Below, in pieces: positions 1 through 8,199 of a DNA stretch of 38,088 nt. The notes below the pieces were generated by a model, which had not been told where the DNA came from, ran no database searches, and saw only the letters and a program-made list of their open reading frames with translations. The stretch spans positions 1 to 38,088 of the forward strand of contig MFJF01000018.1 of the NCBI GenBank assembly GCA_001779115.1, written 5' to 3'. This DNA is from Candidatus Gottesmanbacteria bacterium RIFCSPHIGHO2_01_FULL_40_15. GTDB lineage: Bacteria > Patescibacteriota > Microgenomatia > 2-02-FULL-39-11. Position numbers and translations under genes: made by a program. Numbering within the stretch: position 1 is the stretch's first letter; every line of letters begins with the position of its first letter.

Positions 1-962
1 AAAAATTAAATTACCGAATAGGAGAGGAAGTAGCGACGAGAAAAGCATACGGCAATGCTTTGAAAAGATTGGGTAGGGATTATCCTGATCTGGTTTCACT
101 GGACGGAGATGTCAAAAATTCCACATACGCGGAGATTTTTAAAGAGGCTTTCCCCGGGCGCTTTTTTGAAATGTTTATTGCCGAACAGAACATGGTCGGG
201 GCGGGAGTCGGAATGGCCAGACTCGGATTTATTCCCTTTGTTTCATCTTTTGCCTGTTTTTTAACCCGAGGGTTTGACCAGATTAGGATGGCCGGGATCG
301 GGGGAGCAAACGTTAAATTCTGCGGATCCCATGCCGGAGTATCCATCGGGGAAGACGGACCGTCACAAATGGGACTGGAGGATTTATCAATGTTCAGGTC
401 TGTTTTCGGATCGACTGTTTTATATCCCTCGGATGCGGTTTCAACGGAGAGACTGGTTGAGCAAATGTTAAAAACAGCAGGAATCTGTTATATCAGGACA
501 GCAAGACCGGCAACTAAAGTTATCTACGGCAATGATGAGAAATTTCCGGTCGGAGGAAGCAAAATTCATAAGGTCAAATCTCAAATGTCAAATGTTAAAT
601 CTAAGGTGATTATTGCGGCGGCAGGGATTACTTTTCTTGAGGCTATGAAGGCACAGGAGGAATTAATTAAAGAAGGAATTGAGGCGATTGTTGTTGATTG
701 CTATTCGATCAAGCCGATAGACGGAGAGACTTTAAGAAAATTAGCCGAAGAAGCAAATTATTTTATAACTGTTGAAGACCATTATGAAGCGGGAGGATTG
801 GGGGAGACGGTTCTTAATGTTTTCGCTTCCGATCCGGTTGTTAAGGTTCATTGCATGGCTGTTTCCAAGTTGCCAAGAAGCGGAAAACCGGCAGAACTAA
901 TGAATTTTGAGGAGATTGATGCTGCCTCGATAGTAAAAAAAGCCCGCAGCATATTACATTAA
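1..962 (+). CDS. tkt: Transketolase C-terminal part (pyrimidine-binding and C-terminal domains), truncated by window start
   Basis: The frame is open upstream of the listed TTG at 60, reading KLNYRIGEEVATRKAYGNALKRLG; then SLDGDVKNST, FIAEQNMVGAGVGMA and GSHAGVSIGEDGPSQMGLEDLSMFR, typical of transketolase. Confidence 0.93.
   Translation, partial: KLNYRIGEEVATRKAYGNALKRLGRDYPDLVSLDGDVKNSTYAEIFKEAFPGRFFEMFIAEQNMVGAGVGMARLGFIPFVSSFACFLTRGFDQIRMAGIGGANVKFCGSHAGVSIGEDGPSQMGLEDLSMFRSVFGSTVLYPSDAVSTERLVEQMLKTAGICYIRTARPATKVIYGNDEKFPVGGSKIHKVKSQMSNVKSKVIIAAAGITFLEAMKAQEELIKEGIEAIVVDCYSIKPIDGETLRKLAEEANYFITVEDHYEAGGLGETVLNVFASDPVVKVHCMAVSKLPRSGKPAELMNFEEIDAASIVKKARSILH
573..607 (+). repeat. Degenerate heptamer array inside transketolase CDS
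   Basis: gtcaaat ctcaaat gtcaaat gttaaat ctaaggt, period 7. Confidence 0.9.
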
Positions 963-993
963 CGTCCAGAAAATTAGCGCAGTAAAATTCAGT

Positions 994-1899
994 TTGATGA
1001 GCTTTCGGAATGCAGGAGAATATTTTGAAATTTCAATTACCCGCAAAAACAGCTGGATTTTAGCAAGCTCCGTTACTTTCATAATAATGTCTCTTTTTTC
1101 CCTGATTGAAAACTCTTTTTTCCGTGTTGAAGATTATTTTGTACCCCGGTCGATGATAACCATTGCCAAAAAAGCCGTAGCATGCGGCAATGGTAATCAG
1201 CCGGAGGAGCCAATGCCAACTTTAAAACTTATTGCGCAAAATAAAACCGATACCTGCAAACTTTTTATGGACGGGAGTGATTTGAAACAAATTTATGCTG
1301 AGATAAAGGAATTTAACAAGCTTGAGGAACTGCATCTGGCGTCAAACAGGTTAAAAACCCTTCCCAAGGAAATCGGTGATCTTCCCATAAAATATATTGA
1401 TTTGGGAAAAAACCAATTAGTGACAGTTCCCAAAGCGGTTCTGGAACTTGAGAAACTGCAGAAACTGGAAATCGGATTTAACCAGATCAGAACAATACCC
1501 GGAAACGTAAATAAGCTGACGGAATTAAGATTTGCCAGTTTTAACAAAAATTTAATTATCAAATTACCAAGAGCAATTGGGGAGCTTAAAAAACTTGAAT
1601 TTCTGGAACTCGGGGATAACAGAATTGTAATATTACCAAAAGAAATAGGCGGGCTTTCCAATCTTAAAGAATTGTATTTATACAATAACAGCCTGCATAA
1701 AATTCCGGTTGAAATCGGACTTTTGGAAAAATTGGAAATACTTGATTTAAGGAATAATCGGCTAAAAGATATACCCGAAGAAACAGGAAATCTGAAAAAT
1801 CTGAAACGTATTGAGCTGTCAGGGAATAATATTAATAATGAAGTAATAGAAATGTTGAAAAAAAGGCTACCCGATACAAAAATTGTCAACATAAAATGA
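994..1899 (+). CDS. Leucine-rich-repeat protein with N-terminal hydrophobic segment
   Basis: Repeated LxxLxLxxNxLxxLPxEIGxL units; hydrophobic stretch SWILASSVTFIIMSLFSL near the N-terminus. Confidence 0.85.
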   Translation: MMSFRNAGEYFEISITRKNSWILASSVTFIIMSLFSLIENSFFRVEDYFVPRSMITIAKKAVACGNGNQPEEPMPTLKLIAQNKTDTCKLFMDGSDLKQIYAEIKEFNKLEELHLASNRLKTLPKEIGDLPIKYIDLGKNQLVTVPKAVLELEKLQKLEIGFNQIRTIPGNVNKLTELRFASFNKNLIIKLPRAIGELKKLEFLELGDNRIVILPKEIGGLSNLKELYLYNNSLHKIPVEIGLLEKLEILDLRNNRLKDIPEETGNLKNLKRIELSGNNINNEVIEMLKKRLPDTKIVNIK

Positions 1900-3101
1900 A
1901 AAGGAGAAGAATAATATTACTTTTACCGGTAGTTCTTTTAGTTGTTTTAACAGGCTGTTTTTTGTTGATCAGGAATAAAAAACTTTATGATGACGAATAT
2001 CCCCATTATCAGCAGATTGAGGTATTTCTGAAAAGGGATTTAAGGATTGTTAAGGGTTTATCAAAACTGCCGGGCTATCCTTTGGCTGTTGCAGCATTGG
2101 GGGGACTTTTTAATTTGGAAAAATTACCAAACCTGCGGGCAGTTTCATCCGGATTATCTCTTTTGTCAATCGCGGTCTTTTTCATACTGGTGAATTTCAT
2201 AGACAGACAGGCAGGTATTATTAAAACACTGCAATATATCCTTCTTCCCATCCAGTTTCCTTTTTTATTTCTTTTGTACAGCGAGGGGTTTTCCAACCTG
2301 GCAGTATTTCTGATGATTTATTTTGTTTTGAAGAAAAAGTATTTTCTTGGGGGGATTCTCAGTATTCTCGCTGTAATTATTAGGCAAACCAATATTATTT
2401 GGGCGGCAATGATGTTGATGATTGGTTATTTATTGGAATACGGTCCGGCAATTAACCGGGATTTCTTGAGAAAATATTTATCCAAGACATTTATTTTTGT
2501 TGCCGGTTTTTTACTTTTTATCCTGTTCGTTTATCTGAATAAGGGAGTAGCCGTCAGGGACCAGGCTGCCATGCCGACTTTCCAGGTTCACGCCGGAAGC
2601 GTCTATTGGACACTTTTTTTACTGTTTATTTTATTTTTACCCGTTCATTTAGCCGCCACAGGCAGGATTGCCCGCAGAATTGCCCGGAACCGGTTAATAC
2701 TTATTCCTCTGATTATTTTTGTTATTACCGGCGTTATTACTTTTAATAATCTTCATCCGATGAATACGAGCTGGGAGCATTTAAGAAACAGAATCCTTCT
2801 ATTATATTCTTCGGATTTATGGAAAAGAACAGCTTTTTTTATCTTCATTTCATATACCGTTTTATCATTAAGCACCATAAAATTAATAAAAAAAGAATAT
2901 TATCTTTTATATCCGTTTGCATTTTTATCAGTTTTCCCTTTTTGGCTGATTGAATCAAGATACAGCCTGACGGCAATTATTCTTTTTATGCTGTTTAGAA
3001 AAAGCGGGAACAGGAAATTGGAATATCTTATCCTGGCAATTTTTGCCGTGTTCAGCCTTATATTTTTTAAGGGGTACCTGAACCGCGATTTTTATTTGTG
3101 A
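1896..3101 (+). CDS. Polytopic membrane protein resembling DIE2/ALG10-family glucosyltransferase
   Basis: Many TM segments; DDEYPHYQQIEVFLK...LPGYPLAV near the N-terminus and VIIRQTNIIWAAMM resemble ALG10 motifs. Start overlaps the LRR stop (ATGA). Confidence 0.55.
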   Translation: MKRRRIILLLPVVLLVVLTGCFLLIRNKKLYDDEYPHYQQIEVFLKRDLRIVKGLSKLPGYPLAVAALGGLFNLEKLPNLRAVSSGLSLLSIAVFFILVNFIDRQAGIIKTLQYILLPIQFPFLFLLYSEGFSNLAVFLMIYFVLKKKYFLGGILSILAVIIRQTNIIWAAMMLMIGYLLEYGPAINRDFLRKYLSKTFIFVAGFLLFILFVYLNKGVAVRDQAAMPTFQVHAGSVYWTLFLLFILFLPVHLAATGRIARRIARNRLILIPLIIFVITGVITFNNLHPMNTSWEHLRNRILLLYSSDLWKRTAFFIFISYTVLSLSTIKLIKKEYYLLYPFAFLSVFPFWLIESRYSLTAIILFMLFRKSGNRKLEYLILAIFAVFSLIFFKGYLNRDFYL

Positions 3102-3130
3102 AAAGAGGAAACGGTTCGTTTTAAAAAAAT

Positions 3131-3143
3131 GCCGCACAGAGAA
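3131..3143 (+). repeat. Left copy of 13-bp inverted repeat GCCGCACAGAGAA
   Basis: Exact reverse complement of 4289-4301 (TTCTCTGTGCGGC). Confidence 0.6.
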
Positions 3144-3238
3144 AACTGAAAAATAATAAAAGGTTCGCTCCTTAAACCCGCTTTTTGGGCTAAGGAACGT
3201 AAATTAGTTAAAATTATTTCAGTTTTTGGCTTAAGACT

Positions 3239-3349
3239 TTTGGAGCGGGGGTATGTTTTTGCGCGTTACCGGGAAGTCATCCGGGTAAACCTGCATCCGG
3301 CAGGCTTTATGACTTCATCCCGATCTATCGGGACGCATATCCGTTTAAG
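3239..3349. repeat. Structured interspersed repeat, copy A (~111 bp)
   Basis: ~93% identical by eye to 3692-3801; can fold as TGCG/CGCA, GAAGTCAT/ATGACTTC, CCTGC/GCAGG and CCCGA/TCGGG helices. Confidence 0.85.
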
Positions 3350-3419
3350 CATTTTCCTTCTTTACTCCTCTTAGGAAGGTGATATTGAGTTTTGACGGAC
3401 CCCCATGTGAAATTAAATA

Positions 3420-3665
3420 TTAAAGAAGAAACGGTAGTGACCAAAACGGTACCATAGATCCTAGTAAGGAACCAAGGAAAACACCGAAAGTCACAAGTGA
3501 AATACAAAAAATAACTTCACCGTTACTTCTGGCAAAGGCAAGCGCAGTTAATAGTGCAAGAATTACTAATCCGATAATGGCAAGGATTGGTTTTCCTACA
3601 ATAAAACCTATTAGAAAGCCTACGCTGAAGGCAAGAATATAATTTTGGAACTGGTGCATGTTCAT
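3420..3665 (-). CDS. Small glycine-rich membrane protein (81 aa), paralog of 3832-4071
   Basis: MNMHQFQNYILAFSVGFLIGFIVGKPILAIIGLVILALL...; aligns along its length with the neighbouring ORF. The longer upstream ORF start runs through the repeat and is not supported. Confidence 0.6.
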   Translation of the reverse strand: MNMHQFQNYILAFSVGFLIGFIVGKPILAIIGLVILALLTALAFARSNGEVIFCISLVTFGVFLGSLLGSMVPFWSLPFLL

Positions 3666-3691
3666 TTTTTTCTTCTTTTTTTCCAAATATC

Positions 3692-3801
3692 TTTGGAGCG
3701 GGGGCATGTTTTTGCGCGTTACCGGGAAGTCATCCGGGGAAACCTGCATCCGGCAGGCAAATGACTTCATCCCGAACCATCGGGACGCATATCCGTATAA
3801 G
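3692..3801. repeat. Structured interspersed repeat, copy B (~110 bp)
   Basis: See copy A. Confidence 0.85.
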
Positions 3802-3831
3802 TTTCCAGAGCGGACCCCCAAATACACTGCT

Positions 3832-4071
3832 TCAAAAGATTAACTGAAGCAGTGCCGAAAACGGCAACCGTGAACCGGAAAGGCTACCAAAAAGAACACC
3901 CAGGCCAAATCCGGCGACAAAACCGGTTTTGGTTCCGGCTTTGCTAATTAACGCTAGGACTACTGTAATAAGCAGGATAATAAAACCAAGCCAAGCTAAA
4001 ACAGCCTGACCTAAAGCAAATCCGATTATCATCCCGCTTACAAATCCCCAAAATTCGGGGTTTTTTTTCAT
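3832..4071 (-). CDS. Small glycine-rich membrane protein (79 aa)
   Basis: MKKNPEFWGFVSGMIIGFALGQAVLAWLGFIILLITVVLAL...; two or three hydrophobic segments; GAAAGGA upstream of ATG. Confidence 0.65.
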   Translation of the reverse strand: MKKNPEFWGFVSGMIIGFALGQAVLAWLGFIILLITVVLALISKAGTKTGFVAGFGLGVLFGSLSGSRLPFSALLQLIF

Positions 4072-4115
4072 TTTTTATTTTTTCCTTTCTGAAGTGTCAC
4101 CCCGGCACCCGGATT

Positions 4116-4150
4116 CTCTACCGGAAATTATTTTCCGAATAGAGTTTTTT
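4116..4150 (+). terminator. Rho-independent terminator
   Basis: CTCTA-c-CGGAAA-ttat-TTTCCG-aa-TAGAG followed by TTTTTT. Confidence 0.75.
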
Positions 4151-4275
4151 CAGACAGAGGCTTCCCTGTTCACAAATTGTCCCCGACAATTTAAGGGGAT
4201 AGTTAGTCTGGCTGATGGGGAGAAAGCCGGCCGGAAATTTCCCTATTTTTAAGACCGATTATCTCCCCAACAGCT
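4151..4275. other. Candidate structured RNA / leader region
   Basis: CAGAC(4152-4156)/GTCTG(4206-4210) enclosing AAATTGTccccgACAATTT, directly abutting GCTGaTGGGGAGA(4211-4223)/TCTCCCCAaCAGC(4262-4274). Confidence 0.5.
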
Positions 4276-4288
4276 TATTTAGGATATA

Positions 4289-4301
4289 TTCTCTGTGCGG
4301 C
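4289..4301 (+). repeat. Right copy of 13-bp inverted repeat
   Basis: TTCTCTGTGCGGC, reverse complement of 3131-3143. Confidence 0.6.
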
Positions 4302-4461
4302 TTGTTAAAGAGCTACCGTTTTAATGAATAACACAGTAATAAAAGATGAATGTAAGAAAGAGAGTCTTACCCAATTCTTATGTAAACTTCAATATCCTTT
4401 TATGCGGTTACCTGATGATTACTCAAATCCATTTTATAAAAATTTATCAGGGAGACAGATA

Positions 4462-4845
4462 ATGATCAGAGGCATAGATTCAGTTCTATTATTCAGCAAA
4501 GATCCGAAAAATTTGGCTGATTTTTACAAACAAAAAGTCGGACTTGAAGTGGAGCTGGTGGGGGAATACGGAAATAATTTTGAAGAGAAGATATTCGGGG
4601 TGAAGGCCGGAGATTCAAATCTCCTGTCAATTCTTCACCATTCGAAACTTAAAGGACCGAATAAGGAACCGGAGCGGTTTATGATTAATTTTGAGGTTGA
4701 CAATATTGAGGAAACGGTTTCTAAACTGGAGAAAAACGGGGTTAAAAAAATACAGGAGATTTACCATGTGGAAGATTACGGAAAAATTGCCACGTTTGAA
4801 GATCCCGACAAAAACTACTTCCAGATGGTGCAGGTAAGGTCATAA
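4462..4845 (+). CDS. VOC (glyoxalase/bleomycin-resistance/dioxygenase) superfamily protein
   Basis: IDSVLLFSKDPKNLADFYKQKVGLEVE ... FEVDNIEETVSKLEKNGVK ... FEDPDKNYFQMVQ. The ORF extends to 4324 but the fold starts near the Met at 4462. Confidence 0.85.
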   Translation: MIRGIDSVLLFSKDPKNLADFYKQKVGLEVELVGEYGNNFEEKIFGVKAGDSNLLSILHHSKLKGPNKEPERFMINFEVDNIEETVSKLEKNGVKKIQEIYHVEDYGKIATFEDPDKNYFQMVQVRS

Positions 4846-4894
4846 AGATACGGATTGACATAACAGGATAAATCTGATAAAAGTCAGGTTTAAT

Positions 4895-5092
4895 ATGGCA
4901 ATTTCCGAAATGGATTTTTCACCTCCCGAACAAATTCCCAAAGAGGAACTTGAAACTTTGGGACTGGCCGAAGAAATCGGTCCCGGAGACGGGATGAAGC
5001 ATGAACCCGACGACAGAGAACCCCGATATTGTGATAAAGAAGACCATATGGCAAGAAGTGATGCCGCAAAAAATGGTCTTTCAAGACCTTAA
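4895..5092 (+). CDS. Small acidic hypothetical protein
   Basis: 65-aa ORF in a gap between genes; no recognisable domain. Confidence 0.3.
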   Translation: MAISEMDFSPPEQIPKEELETLGLAEEIGPGDGMKHEPDDREPRYCDKEDHMARSDAAKNGLSRP

Positions 5093-5137
5093 TACTTATT
5101 CTTTTATATATGAAACTATTAATTTATAATAATATGC

Positions 5138-6019
5138 ATGAGAGAATTTTCTTCAAAGATCTTCATAGACGGAGGAGAACCGGAAGAAACAAAACTAGCT
5201 TCGGAAATTCTTCTTAAACAGACCGGCCGGCCTCTTGACGGACAAACGACCAACCCCACATTGATCGCAAAGAAACTTCGCGATCAAAACTCAAAATTCA
5301 AAACTCAAAACTCAAAACTAACAGAAGAAATGGCTTTGAGTGAATACAAGCGAATTGTCCAAGAAATGAGCAAAATAATACCAAAAGGTTCGATATCAAT
5401 TCAGGTTTTTGCCGATAAATATACTTCTTTCGAGGAGATGCTTGATCAGGCCAGGGACAGAGCCGGTTGGATTAAAAACGCCTCAATTAAGTTTCCCTGT
5501 ACACAGGAGGGATTAAAAGCGGCTGGCACTGCCTGTATGGAAATGCCAATTAATATAACTCTGGTTTTTTCCCAAAACCAGGCGGCGGCAGTTTATGCAG
5601 CCACTAAAAATAATAAATATCCTATATTTATTTCTCCATTCGTAGGAAGACTGGATGATAAGGGAGAAAACGGGATGGATGTTGTTAAAAATATCATCAG
5701 GATGTATAAAAACGGAGACGGTCATGTGGAAGTTCTTACCGCTTCAATTCGCAATATTGAGCATATTCTGTATGCAATACAACTCAAATCAGACATAATG
5801 ACTATTCCTTATAAGGTTTTCAGACTATGGGCCGATAATAAATTTGGAGCACCTGACAGTAATTATGTTTATAAACCTGATAATCTTAAGGAAATTCCAT
5901 ACCGTGATAATATTGAATTGGGAAAAGACTTTAGAGAATACGATTTAAGCCATCCATTGACCGATGCGGGAATTGAGAGATTCTATTCCGACTGGACGGG
6001 TATGTTTGAACAGATTTGA
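5138..6019 (+). CDS. tal: Transaldolase
   Basis: KIFIDGGEPEETKLA, LDGQTTNPTLIAKK, SIQVFADKYTSFEEMLDQAR, IKFPCTQEGLKA, ISPFVGRLDD, EVLTASIRN. Confidence 0.92.
   Translation: MREFSSKIFIDGGEPEETKLASEILLKQTGRPLDGQTTNPTLIAKKLRDQNSKFKTQNSKLTEEMALSEYKRIVQEMSKIIPKGSISIQVFADKYTSFEEMLDQARDRAGWIKNASIKFPCTQEGLKAAGTACMEMPINITLVFSQNQAAAVYAATKNNKYPIFISPFVGRLDDKGENGMDVVKNIIRMYKNGDGHVEVLTASIRNIEHILYAIQLKSDIMTIPYKVFRLWADNKFGAPDSNYVYKPDNLKEIPYRDNIELGKDFREYDLSHPLTDAGIERFYSDWTGMFEQI
5284..5318 (+). repeat. Heptamer array TCAAAAC x5 inside transaldolase CDS
   Basis: tcaaaac tcaaaat tcaaaac tcaaaac tcaaaac, period 7. Confidence 0.95.
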
Positions 6020-6075
6020 GCAGTATTTTGAGGCTAACAATGTATAGATTTGATAAGCCTAATATATAATATTTT

Positions 6076-6747
6076 ATGGAAGACACAACTGACCATTTGG
6101 ATTTTTTAGGAGATTTAGTCAATCTTCCCGAAGCCTATTACGGGTTTATTTACCATTATTACCGGGCTGAGGTTTATCGGGAAACGAACTGGAGAAACCG
6201 GCTGGACACTACGACCAACTGGTCAATTGTGGTAACGGCGGCAATGCTTTCTTTTGCTTTCAGCAATTTTACCGCTCCCCATTCATTAATCCTGGTTAAT
6301 TATCTTCTGGTCTGGTTTTTTCTTTATGTTGAGTCGAGGCGGTTCAGATATTACTGGTTACTTCGGGAGAGAACACGGATAATTGAAAAGCAGCTTTTGT
6401 CCCAGATTTTTTCGGCAAAAGCAATAAAACCTGATGTCAATAAATGGAAGGAAAAATTATCGGACAGCTTTAAAAATCTCAATGTGCCGATGTCCAGGCT
6501 GGAGTCGGTAGCCTGGAGGCTAAGGAGAAATTATCTCCTGATTATTCCGGTGGTTTTTGCTTCATGGTTGGCCAAGGTCCATATGTCACCTTTTCCGGCA
6601 GAAACGCTGGATGAATTTTTCAGAAATGCCAGAGTATGGTTTTTTCCGGGAAATATAGTTTTTACAGGATTCCTGCTGACGGTAATAGCTTCTTTTGTGA
6701 TCGCTTTCTATATTCCCCAGAAATCGGAACACTCAGACCTGCCCTAA
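6076..6747 (+). CDS. DUF2270-like membrane protein
   Basis: YRAEVYRETNWRNRLDTTTNWSIVVTAAMLSFAF...ESRRFRYYWLLRERTRIIE. Confidence 0.75.
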   Translation: MEDTTDHLDFLGDLVNLPEAYYGFIYHYYRAEVYRETNWRNRLDTTTNWSIVVTAAMLSFAFSNFTAPHSLILVNYLLVWFFLYVESRRFRYYWLLRERTRIIEKQLLSQIFSAKAIKPDVNKWKEKLSDSFKNLNVPMSRLESVAWRLRRNYLLIIPVVFASWLAKVHMSPFPAETLDEFFRNARVWFFPGNIVFTGFLLTVIASFVIAFYIPQKSEHSDLP

Positions 6748-6845
6748 TTTCCTTAACCCGTAATAAAAAAATTCACCTTATGAATCATCAAATATGGAAA
6801 AAAGGGTATTATATGCCGATTTTTGGTAAAATACGATAATTTTTT

Positions 6846-7709
6846 ATGAATGAGAAAAAACCATACGGAATGTATCCCATTGATTTCCGTAACGAAAGAA
6901 GACAAGCTTTAAGTGTTATTCTTTTTTCCGGAAGCGCCATTATTACGGCAGGTTGCGGATTATTTAATCTATTATTTCCGCCCAAAGACAATTATTCGAG
7001 GATAAAAGCAACTTCTCAAGCTTTAGCCGGAGATCCGGAAATGCTTGATATAACTCTTGAAAATTTGCCGAAATCACTCAGAGACAATGCCGTGAAGATA
7101 ACCTTTAAAGGAAAGAGAGAGATAGACGGAGCGGAAGGAGATTTTTTTGCCTCAGGGATGGTGCTTCGGGAAAATAATGAAAATATTATTATTGTCAGCG
7201 GAAAGCATGTGCTGTTTCCGGAGGGTATTGAGATAGATAATCTTTCTTTAAGCCAGCCTCAAAATAAAGACAGCAGGGAATTAAAATTCTCAAGAGAGGA
7301 TATAATTGGACATTTTCGGGGAACTGGTGAAAACGAGGCATCAATATTGGTTATTAATAAAAAATCTCCTGGTAGATTTACCGCTTACAGCCCGATAATA
7401 ATAAACCCCAGACCGTTAAATGCGGGAGAAGTATTATTTTCAATTTCATATCCTGACGGAAGCGGAGCAGTAGGCTGGTTTGCAAATAAATATACGGTAA
7501 CCGGGAAAACAGGAACTATTGACGGAATCTCAAATTTATCAATATGCACAGGGATCAATAATTCCGGCGGGAGCGGCAGTCCGGTTGTAAATATTGAGGG
7601 TGAATTAGTCGGATTTACCATGGCCGGTCATACGGTTATTGAGGAAGTAGGGATAATAAAAGCGACTTCACTAAATGATCTGGTAACAAAAATTAAGGAA
7701 CAAGACTAA
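6846..7709 (+). CDS. Trypsin-like (S1 superfamily) serine protease, membrane-anchored or lipoprotein
   Basis: SGKHVLF (His region), NNSGGSGSPVVNIEGELVGFTMAG (GxSGxP Ser loop); hydrophobic N-terminus ending ITAGCG. Confidence 0.75.
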   Translation: MNEKKPYGMYPIDFRNERRQALSVILFSGSAIITAGCGLFNLLFPPKDNYSRIKATSQALAGDPEMLDITLENLPKSLRDNAVKITFKGKREIDGAEGDFFASGMVLRENNENIIIVSGKHVLFPEGIEIDNLSLSQPQNKDSRELKFSREDIIGHFRGTGENEASILVINKKSPGRFTAYSPIIINPRPLNAGEVLFSISYPDGSGAVGWFANKYTVTGKTGTIDGISNLSICTGINNSGGSGSPVVNIEGELVGFTMAGHTVIEEVGIIKATSLNDLVTKIKEQD

Positions 7710-7755
7710 AATTTCTCTTACTTTGACTTCTGATGTTACAATACTATAGGATTTT

Positions 7756-8199
7756 ATGCATGAGAAAACCAGAAAAAAGTTGACATTTCCCATTTTATTA
7801 GGTTTCCTGGCAACTCTCGGAATACCGTTTGTTGTTAATGAATGCCAGAGAACCCAGGGAGTGGTACCTGTTGATACCGGAAAATCTATTCCGCCTCAAG
7901 TATTTGCAGAAGAGACACCTGTTGATTTTGGGCCTAAACCGCATGATATTCCGTCAAATTGCAGAATGATTAATACACCCGATGCCTCGAATTTTAATGA
8001 TAAGCTTCCAAGAATTAATAATGCGTTCAGAGCTGCTGATAATATGGGAGATCCCGGTTTGAGTAAATTACCCTATGAAATAATATATGGACCTGACAGT
8101 GGAAAGTCCGGATCAGTTACAGTATATTCGTGGGATCAGTTCATGGAAGCATTTCATGAAACCAATAATGGTGATTTGATTTGTGCTATTGATCCTTAA
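7756..8199 (+). CDS. Hypothetical exported protein
   Basis: N-terminal KKLTFPILLGFLATLGIPFVV signal/TM segment. Confidence 0.6.
   Translation: MHEKTRKKLTFPILLGFLATLGIPFVVNECQRTQGVVPVDTGKSIPPQVFAEETPVDFGPKPHDIPSNCRMINTPDASNFNDKLPRINNAFRAADNMGDPGLSKLPYEIIYGPDSGKSGSVTVYSWDQFMEAFHETNNGDLICAIDP

Noticed and set aside
1293-1892. 199-aa minus-strand ORF
   Set aside because: Antisense of the LRR gene; Ser/Leu/Phe-rich composition is a shadow of the repeats.
3658-3843. 61-aa plus-strand ORF over structured repeat copy B
   Set aside because: Starts in a poly-T run and reads through the repeat; no homologous ORF is kept in copy A.
4151-4275. Considered SRP RNA, RNase P RNA, tmRNA, 6S RNA
   Set aside because: None of the conserved sequence hallmarks I know for these RNAs is present.
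573-5318. Heptamer arrays considered as a CRISPR array
   Set aside because: Units are 7 nt with no spacers; no cas genes seen.
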